Positions 57,317 to 64,000 of a DNA stretch of 64,000 nt are shown in pieces. Source of the stretch: Bacteroidales bacterium UBA5536 (GTDB lineage Bacteria > Bacteroidota > Bacteroidia > Bacteroidales > F082). Within the stretch, counting starts at the first letter, position 1. The number at the start of each line of letters is the position of its first letter. Below the pieces are notes generated by a model. It saw nothing but the letters and a program-made list of their open reading frames with translations, did no database searches and was not told the origin of the DNA. The stretch spans positions 558,001-622,000 of the forward strand of contig DINQ01000008.1 in assembly GCA_002426795.1 (NCBI GenBank). Direction: 5' to 3'. Position numbers and translations under genes: made by a program.

Positions 57317-60226
57317 ATGAAAAAAGGATTTTTACCCTTAAGTTTTCTTTTGGTAATCACCATTTTAACCGGATTGAACAGCTATGCATCCGGATCCGAC
57401 AAAAACAAAGCAACCAATGTTCCCGAAACAGCTGAAGCCTATCTGAACAGCATCAGAGCAAACCAGCATACGGGCCTGATTGACCCGATCGACCTGTTAA
57501 AAGCATCATTGCAGGTAGATCAAATGAATCTGGTTAAGGGCAAAGAAAGTCTGAATTGGGTGAATCTGGGCCCTGATAATTTTGGCGGCCAGGTAAAAGC
57601 CATTTTATTTGACAACCGTGACGCTTCGGGCAATACTGTTTTGGCTGGCACAAGCGGTGGCGGCATCTGGAAATCAGTCAATGATGGAATCACCTGGCAA
57701 TTGGTGAGCAACATCAACATGCTCGTCAGTTCGATGGTACAGGCAGACAATGGTGATATTTATGTAGGCACAGGTGATGGCTTTAACGCACAAGCCACAA
57801 ATGGCCTGAATGATTATACCTACACCACTGGTTTGATTGGTAAAGGAATTTTCAAATCGACAGATGGTGCAAACTTCGTCCAACTTCCGGCCACTGCTCC
57901 CTCACTGAATGACAATGCAGCTACATGGGCTTTTGTAAACGAACTTGCATTAAGTCCAAACGGAGATCTTTTTGCTGCTACAAATACCGGATTGATGGTT
58001 TCATCTGACCAAGGAAATACCTGGACAGTTGCCAGTGACGAAGAAGGAAATGAACTCAGCATGAATGCAACCGACGTTAAGGTAAGCACCGATGGTCTTG
58101 TGATTGCAGCCGTCGACAAAAAATGTTATATTTCAAAATCAGGTGACATCACAGCTTTTGTAAACCGTTCAACCGCCGATTCAATATCATTACCAACAGC
58201 CAATGTCGACCGAATCGAGGTAGCTGTTGCTCCATCCGATCCAAACAGACTGTATGCAAGTTGCGTCAGAAGCACTGGTATCCAAGAAGGTATTTATACT
58301 TCTATAGATCAAGGCGATCATTGGACGTTGATTCTTCCTGCATCTGCATCAATAAATATCTATGGTGGCAGAGGAAGTTACAATAATAATATTACTGTAT
58401 TTCCAAATGATCCAACAAGAATTCTCATAGGTGGAGCTGACTTGTGGCAAGGGCGTAAGGTTCAGGAAGAAGGATTGTATGCATGGGATCAAAAATCACG
58501 CGGTATTACTGGCAGTTTCGATCCAAGTTATCTGCACCTTGGACAGCAAACCGTTGCTTTTAAACCAGGTTCTGATAACAAATTCTATGTTGGCACTGAC
58601 GGTGGTGCATTCAAAGGAAGCTATTCGAGTGAAGAGTTCACTTTTGAGCCCAGCAACAGAAATATGATTTCCGCAAGATTTTATAAAGTTGCCCCATCTG
58701 GAGGCGAAAACAGGCTGATTGGTGGTGCTCAGGATCATGGTGTTTTGTATATATCGGGTAATGGTAACACAACCAAACAAGCCGAAGCTATTTACCCAGG
58801 CAATTTTACTTCATTTGCTGACCACGGCGGTTCATGCGCATTCTCAACGATTTTCCCGGAAGCAGCCATAGTGAGCAGCACCGCAGGAAGTATGGCCCGT
58901 ACAGAAGATTTGGGATTTACCTATTCAAGCCAATTTTTAGGTTCACTCATGACCAACACTGCATTTAATACGCCTATTGCCTTGTGGGAAAGCTATGACG
59001 ACCAAAACAGTCGCGACTCGATCACCTTTGTAGCTCGCAGAAACTATAGTTCTGGCGAAGTTATCAAACCAAAAAGCAATAACAACGATCATCCATTTTA
59101 TTATACACTGACCCAAAACCTCTCGACAGGTGACTCACTCAAGATTAAAGATATTGTAGCCAGCAAGTTGTTTATTGCCGTAGCCAACAGACTTTGGATG
59201 ACCAAGCAAGCCTTGAATTTTGACGTCACTCCAGAATGGTTCCAGCTGGCCAACACAACTGTTGGTTTTTCAGGAACACCTGTTTCATTGGCTTATTCAA
59301 GCGATGCAAACCACGTTTTTGTTGGCATGAAAAATGGTAAGTTGTACCGCGTTTCGAATATTGCTTTGGCTTACGATTTTGCAACAGCTGATGTCACTAG
59401 CGAGGAGCAGATAGTTACCACAACAGAGCTTCATGTGTATTTGCCTGGCACAACCACTCAAATCACACAAGCCATTACTTCAATTTCTGTTGATCCCAAA
59501 AACCCAAACAATGTGCTTATTACTGTTGGTAACTATGGCAATGATGTTTATGTGTATATGACGACCAACGCTTTAGCAGAAACTCCTGAATTTACCAGCA
59601 AACAAGGTAATTTGCCTAAAATGCCGGTTTATGCTTCGTTACTCGAAATGACCAATCCTGAAAAGGCAATGATTGGAACAGAACACGGTATCTTCATAAC
59701 TGACAATGTTTGGAGTTCAAGTCCAGTTTGGACTGCTGATCAGGTGAATATGGGAGACGTTCCCGTATTTGATCTAAAACAACAGACCATCAACAAAGCT
59801 GCTGACACTGTTCAGCTCATCAATATCGATACGCTCGTTCTGAATTATCCAGGAACAAACAACTTCGGAATTGTTTACGCGGCTACTTTCGGACGTGGCT
59901 TGTATCGTTGCAACAATTTCAGAAAACCAGTTGGTCTTGACGAAAATCCGCAGGCTTTTACCGCAGATCAGATGCAGCTTAGCATTTTCCCCAATCCGGT
60001 GGTAAATCAGGCTTATGCCAGCTTTGAAATCAAAGATGCGAATGCAGCCGTTAGCTATACCATATACGATTTGAGCGGTCGTGCGGTTCAAGTTGCTGAA
60101 CTCGGACAGTTTGCCAGTGGAAGCTACCAGATTAAAATTGAAACCAACAAGTTGCAAACAGGAGCTTACATTCTGCGAATGACAGATGGCAAACGCTCCA
60201 GCAGTGCTAAATTTCTTATTTATTAA
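57317..60226 (+). CDS. Large secreted beta-propeller protein with T9SS sorting tail
   Basis: A 969-residue exported protein: signal peptide (LPLSFLLVITILTGLNSYAS), a short spacer, then a long region of sortilin/BNR-like blades (about 80-720), for example GTSGGGIWKSVNDGITW, GDIYVGTGDGF, GIFKSTDGANF, MVSSDQGNTWTV and GIYTSIDQGDHWTL, with Asp-box type S-x-D-x-G-x-x-W motifs. The end (about 890-969) is a type IX secretion sorting domain: LSIFPNPVVNQAYASF, IYDLSGRAV, QTGAYILRMTDG, final AKFLIY. Its ligand or enzymatic role is unknown; BNR-propellers may bind glycans or proteins. It follows a 231-bp gap and precedes a strong terminator. Confidence 0.9.
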   Translation: MKKGFLPLSFLLVITILTGLNSYASGSDKNKATNVPETAEAYLNSIRANQHTGLIDPIDLLKASLQVDQMNLVKGKESLNWVNLGPDNFGGQVKAILFDNRDASGNTVLAGTSGGGIWKSVNDGITWQLVSNINMLVSSMVQADNGDIYVGTGDGFNAQATNGLNDYTYTTGLIGKGIFKSTDGANFVQLPATAPSLNDNAATWAFVNELALSPNGDLFAATNTGLMVSSDQGNTWTVASDEEGNELSMNATDVKVSTDGLVIAAVDKKCYISKSGDITAFVNRSTADSISLPTANVDRIEVAVAPSDPNRLYASCVRSTGIQEGIYTSIDQGDHWTLILPASASINIYGGRGSYNNNITVFPNDPTRILIGGADLWQGRKVQEEGLYAWDQKSRGITGSFDPSYLHLGQQTVAFKPGSDNKFYVGTDGGAFKGSYSSEEFTFEPSNRNMISARFYKVAPSGGENRLIGGAQDHGVLYISGNGNTTKQAEAIYPGNFTSFADHGGSCAFSTIFPEAAIVSSTAGSMARTEDLGFTYSSQFLGSLMTNTAFNTPIALWESYDDQNSRDSITFVARRNYSSGEVIKPKSNNNDHPFYYTLTQNLSTGDSLKIKDIVASKLFIAVANRLWMTKQALNFDVTPEWFQLANTTVGFSGTPVSLAYSSDANHVFVGMKNGKLYRVSNIALAYDFATADVTSEEQIVTTTELHVYLPGTTTQITQAITSISVDPKNPNNVLITVGNYGNDVYVYMTTNALAETPEFTSKQGNLPKMPVYASLLEMTNPEKAMIGTEHGIFITDNVWSSSPVWTADQVNMGDVPVFDLKQQTINKAADTVQLINIDTLVLNYPGTNNFGIVYAATFGRGLYRCNNFRKPVGLDENPQAFTADQMQLSIFPNPVVNQAYASFEIKDANAAVSYTIYDLSGRAVQVAELGQFASGSYQIKIETNKLQTGAYILRMTDGKRSSSAKFLIY

Positions 60227-60286
60227 GGAAGATTGACGAACTATCCTCAGCCATTTGCCTCACGGTTATTGCTGAATCATATAAAA

Positions 60287-60326
60287 AGAAAAAACACCAT
60301 TAGCTTGTGCTAATGGTGTTTTTTCT
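60287..60326. terminator. Bidirectional terminator after the T9SS propeller gene
   Basis: Perfect stem of 18 bp, AGAAAAAACACCATTAGC / GCTAATGGTGTTTTTTCT with loop TTGT. It lies in the 207-bp gap between convergent genes and has A- and T-runs suiting both strands. Confidence 0.9.
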
Positions 60327-60433
60327 TTACTATAAAGCCATAAAAGCTGACTAAAAGGGAAAAAACTTATTATAAACGATAACTTAATGAATGAATGCGA
60401 AAAGATTAAGATAGATAGTTTAGTGGGTAAATT

Positions 60434-61216
60434 CTAGTATTTATTGAATCGTTTCCCAAAGGAAAAGGCCAGGTAAAAGGTCAGAAAAAAGGGCTGGTTG
60501 GTATCATCAGCCATGATAGAAACGCCCTGCGGATAATACTCTACAGCAGCACCAGCTTCAAAGGCTTTGATGGAAGTTTTAACATAACCAAACTCAAAAT
60601 TAAACCCACTTTTCACATATATCCCGGGCTTTACAGCAATTTCATTGATGCCGCGCGTAAAGGGCGCCCTACCATAAATATCATCCCACGAAAAAGCATT
60701 TTCATCAAACTTGAGGGTCTCAATGCTTTCCGTCAACATTCCACTGCTCCCCTGCTGCACGTTGACAACAAAGTAATAGTACGGCTTTTCAAATGCCAGC
60801 GATAAGCCTCCTTCGTATAGCCAACGCAATTCAACACCGCCCCAGTAAGGCTTTCTGTTTAGCAGTTTTTTTACGGCATAACCACTTCTTAGCAAAAATA
60901 CATCGTTAAGTTTGCCGTAAACGTATCTCTTTGAATTGTTATAATATGGGTTGATCGTTTTAATTTGCTTGGGAGAGCGCATTGTCATCAGCTCGAAAGA
61001 CCAGGCCGTTGTTTTAAATGCGGTTGGATTTTTACCTGTTTTATAGCCAACGCCCAAACCCAGGTTGTGAGCATAAACAAAACCAGCTTTCTCGCGGTTG
61101 TAAATAATCTGGTCATCTACGAGGTCAATCTCAGGATCACTTTCCTGAGCATTTAGCTGCGTCCAGATAATCACACTTAATACAAGTGGAATAATTAATT
61201 GAAAAGCGCGTTTCAT
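60434..61216 (-). CDS. Outer-membrane beta-barrel protein of unknown function
   Basis: A 260-residue exported protein: signal peptide (FQLIIPLVLSVIIWTQLNAQ), then alternating amphipathic strands (GFVYAHNLGLGVGYKTGKN, AWSFELMTMRSPKQI, YVYGKLNDVFLLRSGYAVK, GGVELRWLYEGGLSLAF, KSGFNFEFGYVKTSIKAFEAGAAVEYYP) and a terminal F-rich strand (FFLTFYLAFSFGKRFNKY). This is an outer-membrane barrel pattern; I do not recognise the family. ATG 61216 is preferred over a TTG at 61234. A -7 element TAACTTTG is at 61248-61255. Confidence 0.75.
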   Translation of the reverse strand: MKRAFQLIIPLVLSVIIWTQLNAQESDPEIDLVDDQIIYNREKAGFVYAHNLGLGVGYKTGKNPTAFKTTAWSFELMTMRSPKQIKTINPYYNNSKRYVYGKLNDVFLLRSGYAVKKLLNRKPYWGGVELRWLYEGGLSLAFEKPYYYFVVNVQQGSSGMLTESIETLKFDENAFSWDDIYGRAPFTRGINEIAVKPGIYVKSGFNFEFGYVKTSIKAFEAGAAVEYYPQGVSIMADDTNQPFFLTFYLAFSFGKRFNKY

Positions 61217-61247
61217 ATCAAATTGATTGATCAAATGAATCGGCGCT

Positions 61248-61255
61248 CAAAGTTA
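61248..61255 (-). promoter_or_regulatory. -7 element TAACTTTG of the beta-barrel gene
   Basis: TAACTTTG on the minus strand, 31 nt before ATG 61216, just downstream of the stop of the 42-residue lipoprotein gene. It matches TAnnTTTG without a clear -33 box. Confidence 0.45.
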
Positions 61256-61270
61256 GAAAGCACCAAAAGA

Positions 61271-61399
61271 TTAGTAGCGGGTTTCGCGTTGGTATTTTTG
61301 GGTTTCACCATAAGCAGCACATTTACTACTTGATTTACAAGATGAAACAACGAATCCCAGTAGGAAAGCGATAGCTAAAATGGCAACAGTTTTTTTCAT
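61271..61399 (-). CDS. 42-residue small lipoprotein
   Basis: A short gene reading ATG to TAA without interruption. The N-terminus MKKTVAILAIAFLLGFVVSSC is a lipoprotein signal with lipobox VSSC (Cys21). The mature part has CAAYGETQKYQRETRY, with a second Cys after a Ser/Lys stretch. I recall small Bacteroidota lipoproteins with a C-(P/A)-AYG core of unknown function; this would be one. A weak -7 element (TTACTTTG) is about 25 nt upstream. It lies between the beta-barrel gene and ung, on the minus strand, and is short enough to be missed by gene callers. Confidence 0.7.
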   Translation of the reverse strand: MKKTVAILAIAFLLGFVVSSCKSSSKCAAYGETQKYQRETRY

Positions 61400-61504
61400 A
61401 TCTTAGCACAAAATAAGTGATTGAATGTACAAAGTAACAAATATTTATTGTAATAACACTTATTCAATTACTTTATTGTTCGTACCGCAATAACAAAGCC
61501 GCAA

Positions 61505-62185
61505 ATGCAACGCAAACCCGATATCGATGAAAGCTGGTACAAGGTGCTACAGAGTGCTTTCGAATCACCTCAATTTGAAAATCTTAAAGATTTTTTACAG
61601 GAGGAAAAATCAAAGTACAATGTATATCCTCCGGGAAATAAAATTTTCAATGCATTTAATCTGACGCCTTTGCCCGCTGTAAAAGTCGTTCTGCTAGGTC
61701 AGGATCCTTACCATGGTCCAGGGCAGGCGCATGGCTTGGCTTTTTCGGTTCCTGACGGCGTTAAACCACCTCCAAGTCTGGTAAATATCTTCAAAGAAGT
61801 GCGTGATGATGTTGGCTTTGCTCCTCCCAAATCAGGAAACCTTGAAAAATGGGCCAAAGAGGGCGTATTACTACTTAATACGTGTCTGACAGTAAGAGAG
61901 GCAAGTCCTACTTCTCATGCAGGAAAAGGATGGGAAATGTTTACAGATACTGCCATCAGAGCTGTTTCTGAGCAGCGCGCCGGTGTCGTGTTTTTACTTT
62001 GGGGAAGACATGCACAGGCTAAGGAATCACTAATCGACACGACCAAACACTTTATTTTAAAAAGTGTCCATCCTTCTCCTCTTTCTGCCTCGCGCGGCTT
62101 TTTGGGTTGCAAACACTTCAGCAAAGCCAATCAATACCTGACTGACAATGGGTTGTTACCTGTTGATTGGAATCTCGATAATTAA
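61505..62185 (+). CDS. ung: Uracil-DNA glycosylase
   Basis: Removes uracil from DNA in base-excision repair. The 226-residue family 1 enzyme has the catalytic water-activating motif VLLGQDPYHG (about 60-69, Asp in GQDPYHG), PPPSLVNIFKEV, the NTCLTV segment with the uracil-binding Asn, FLLWGRHAQ and the minor-groove loop HPSPLSASRGFLG with the catalytic His. Length is normal. The gene is alone, between a divergently oriented small lipoprotein gene and a FadL-like gene. Confidence 0.97.
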   Translation: MQRKPDIDESWYKVLQSAFESPQFENLKDFLQEEKSKYNVYPPGNKIFNAFNLTPLPAVKVVLLGQDPYHGPGQAHGLAFSVPDGVKPPPSLVNIFKEVRDDVGFAPPKSGNLEKWAKEGVLLLNTCLTVREASPTSHAGKGWEMFTDTAIRAVSEQRAGVVFLLWGRHAQAKESLIDTTKHFILKSVHPSPLSASRGFLGCKHFSKANQYLTDNGLLPVDWNLDN

Positions 62186-62271
62186 TGGCCGCAATCAAGC
62201 ATATCAATACCTGATTGCATTCAATAAAAAAAGTTGTACATTGCGCCGGTTTTAATCTAAAAAACAATCAT

Positions 62272-63483
62272 ATGAGGAAATCATTTATTCTTTCAATTTT
62301 GCTTGCTTTTGCTTTTATTTCGGCAAATGCAGGAGGTTACCAGGTTCGCTTGCAAAGCAACAGAAGCACTGGTATGGGATTGACTGGAACAGCACTCAAT
62401 ATGGGTTCTGCTTCACTCTTCTACAATCCGGGGGCGTTGGCAATGTTAAAAACAAAAACAGATTTTTCCTTGGGCGTGAGCGGTATCATGTCGAAAATCA
62501 GTTTTGAAAAATTTGCTTCCGACTATACCGCAGAAACCGATAACAAAACCAGCACACCTTTCTATGTATACGGAGCTGGAAAAATCGGTGAGAAATGGTC
62601 AGTTGGTTTAGGTGTTTACACACCCTATGGCAGTTCTACCACATGGGACAACAACTGGGCAGGCAAGTTTCTGATCCAGAACATTGCCTTACAGGCCATC
62701 TTTTTTCAACCAACCATTGCTTATCAAATAACTGATAACATTGGTATTGGCGCTGGCTTCGTTTATGCAACCGGCAAGGTCGATTTGCAAAAAGGATTAA
62801 ACTACGGCCCCGACGCTACTGCAGCCCTTAGCGGATCTGCTTCGGCAATGGGCTTTAATGCGGGTGTTTTTGTTGCTGTCGAAAGACTCACCTTTGGTTT
62901 GAGTTACAGGTCTAAAATCATGATGGATGTTGAGTCTGGTGATGCTACTTTCACTGTTCCGGCCTCTGTTGGAACAACCATTCCGGCCAACAACACTTTT
63001 TCGGCTTCACTTCCCTTACCAGCCAACTTCGATTTTGGAATGACCATTGCTGCATCCGACAAGCTTTTATTAGCTTTTGAATTCAACTATGTGATGTGGG
63101 GCACTTATGAATCATTGGAGTTTAAATTTGACCAACAGGGTGATCTGCTGAACTCAATTAATCCAAGACAATATAAAGATGTGCTTATTCCACGTGTGGG
63201 ATTGGAGTACCAACTCAACCAAACAATCACTTTGAGAGCTGGTGGTTATTATGACCAATCTCCCACTACTGACATCTACTTTACACCTGAAACGGTAACA
63301 CTCGACAACCTGGCATTTACCCTAGGAGCCACCATTAATGCCGGCAAACGCTTGAGCATTGATTTATCTTATCTGCAAATTAGCGGACAAAAAGCCAACA
63401 AAAGCTATGTGCCTGACAACTTTGGAGGAACATACAAAGCTGCAGCGTTCATTCCCGGTTTTGGCCTCAACTATCGTTTCTAA
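62272..63483 (+). CDS. OmpP1/FadL/TodX-family outer-membrane transporter
   Basis: A 403-residue beta-barrel protein: signal peptide (ILSILLAFAFISANA) and mature N-terminus GGYQVRLQSNRSTGMGLTGTALNMGSASLFYNPGALAM, the FadL-type hatch with the NPAxL-like motif (NPGAL). Strand pairs follow (VGLGVYTPYGSSTTWDNNWAGKF, AYQITDNIGIGAGFVYATG, GLSYRSKI), and the last strand is FGLNYRF. FadL-type proteins import hydrophobic molecules such as long-chain fatty acids. ATG 62272 is used because the TTG at 62215 has no support. It is followed by a GDSL-lipase lipoprotein gene, 11 nt after, a pairing that suggests lipid use. Confidence 0.92.
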   Translation: MRKSFILSILLAFAFISANAGGYQVRLQSNRSTGMGLTGTALNMGSASLFYNPGALAMLKTKTDFSLGVSGIMSKISFEKFASDYTAETDNKTSTPFYVYGAGKIGEKWSVGLGVYTPYGSSTTWDNNWAGKFLIQNIALQAIFFQPTIAYQITDNIGIGAGFVYATGKVDLQKGLNYGPDATAALSGSASAMGFNAGVFVAVERLTFGLSYRSKIMMDVESGDATFTVPASVGTTIPANNTFSASLPLPANFDFGMTIAASDKLLLAFEFNYVMWGTYESLEFKFDQQGDLLNSINPRQYKDVLIPRVGLEYQLNQTITLRAGGYYDQSPTTDIYFTPETVTLDNLAFTLGATINAGKRLSIDLSYLQISGQKANKSYVPDNFGGTYKAAAFIPGFGLNYRF

Positions 63484-63494
63484 CCTAAAAAACA

Positions 63495-64000
63495 ATGAAG
63501 ATGAAATATAGAATATTCTTTTTCGCAGTCTTGCTTGCAGGATTGTGGGCTTGTCAACCAGAAATCAATGAGTTTGAACCTTCAAAGGGAACCGCTGATT
63601 TTACAACCTATGTAGCTGCAGGCAACTCGCTTACAGCTGGTTTTGCTGATGGTGCCTTATATCGTTCAGGTCAGGAAAATGGCTATGCCAACCTGCTTGC
63701 CAAACAATTGGAATCCGTTGGTCGTAAAGGAGAGTTTAAAATCCCTTATATTAACAGCGAAGACGGTGTTGGTACAGCAGGCACAATGCTGGTAACAAAG
63801 CGCGTGATGGGTTTCAGTACTGATTGCCTTGGCAACACCTCACTGGCTCCAGTTTTCGCCAACCCAAGTGCTTCTCAGCAAGACCTGGCTGTGTTGATCG
63901 GAACACCAGTGAGCGCCGAAGGTCCATTTAATAATTTAGGTGTTCCCGGCGCAAAAATAGGTCATTTGCTGGCTCCAGGTTATGGTTCATTAAACCCCTT
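63495..64000 (+). CDS. GDSL/SGNH-hydrolase lipoprotein, N-terminal part (3' end outside window)
   Basis: The gene starts 11 nt after the FadL-like stop and runs off the window after 168 codons. The N-terminus MKMKYRIFFFAVLLAGLWACQPE is a lipoprotein signal with Cys at about 20. After that, TTYVAAGNSLTAGFADGALY is block I of an SGNH hydrolase (GNSL in place of GDSL), and NNLGVPGAKIGHLL suits block II. So it is a membrane-anchored esterase or lipase, perhaps releasing fatty acids for the preceding porin. The catalytic Asp/His region lies outside the window. Confidence 0.8.
   Translation, partial: MKMKYRIFFFAVLLAGLWACQPEINEFEPSKGTADFTTYVAAGNSLTAGFADGALYRSGQENGYANLLAKQLESVGRKGEFKIPYINSEDGVGTAGTMLVTKRVMGFSTDCLGNTSLAPVFANPSASQQDLAVLIGTPVSAEGPFNNLGVPGAKIGHLLAPGYGSLNP

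Noticed and set aside
1..64000. Mobile elements, CRISPR arrays, tRNA or rRNA genes
   Set aside because: No transposase or integrase genes, no regularly spaced direct repeats, and no tRNA/rRNA-like segments were noticed; gene order and composition look chromosomal throughout.

Overview
The window is a 64 kb chromosomal stretch from a member of the Bacteroidota, most likely an anaerobic or microaerophilic Bacteroidales/Marinilabiliales-type organism. The evidence is an LpxC-FabZ fusion gene, type IX secretion C-terminal sorting domains on two secreted proteins, a complete Bat (Bacteroides aerotolerance) operon, DUF3276, DUF4625 and DUF5683 proteins, and many promoters of the Bacteroidota type (TTG/TTTG, about 20 bp, TAnnTTTG) with almost no Shine-Dalgarno sequences. 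I see no rRNA, tRNA, CRISPR array, insertion sequence, prophage or plasmid gene, and no gene-free stretch longer than 300 bp; the longest is 37863-38150. Several natural starts lie downstream of the longest possible reading frame, because the upstream TTG 'starts' are parts of promoter elements or have no support.

Layout. 1-4451 (+): DUF368 membrane protein (cut by the window edge), aroE, a divergent Nramp-like transporter, and an ATP-grasp ligase/esterase pair. 4458-6829 (-): a secreted M19 dipeptidase and a LamG T9SS cargo protein. 6963-18842 (-): a nitrogen-oxide stress island. It holds NrfA and NrfH (nitrite to ammonia); a five-gene unit of PepSY membrane protein, Cys-rich mini-protein, permease-less ABC ATPase, HypB/UreG-like GTPase and a cytoplasmic substrate-binding-like protein; patatin, cupin, Hcp, an outer-membrane porin and an Rrf2/NsrR-like regulator. 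19001-21020 (+): a 10-TM ArsP_2-type transporter and a universal stress protein. 21017-23558 (-): a glycosyltransferase and a NadR-like kinase/PnuC/thiamine-binding-like group. 23715-27358: DUF423, LolA and FtsK. 27497-31583 (-): a Fur-family regulator, a TonB receptor, a His-rich small protein and a DUF4625 lipoprotein, which look like a metal-uptake locus. 31695-37862 (-): cyclophilin, signal peptidase I, lipoprotein, DapB, DUF5683, ParB, ParA and DUF3276. 38151-43677 (+): lipoyl E2, DnaQ-like exonuclease, FAH-family enzyme, a 4-TM protein and an M3-like metallopeptidase. 43745-47056 (-): lpxD, lpxC/fabZ, lpxA. 47292-57085 (+): the moxR-DUF58-batABCDE operon ending in a transglutaminase-fold lipoprotein. 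57317-64000: a large T9SS beta-propeller protein, a beta-barrel protein, a 42-residue lipoprotein, ung, a FadL-like porin and a GDSL lipoprotein (cut by the edge).

The most interesting part is 9181-18842. An identical 18-bp sequence, ATTTCGGTATTTATTTAC, lies in front of both the substrate-binding/GTPase/ATPase unit (13952-13969) and the porin-hcp unit (18387-18404). A 12/13 variant of its core lies in the promoter of the Rrf2 regulator (18853-18866). This ties an uncharacterised set of cytoplasmic metal-handling-like proteins to Hcp and nitrosative stress. Two of these proteins share an N-terminal helical module resembling DUF1858/ScdA_N, families known from Hcp and RIC (Fe-S repair) proteins. 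I infer a possible new Fe-S or hybrid-cluster maintenance system; the sequence alone does not prove it.
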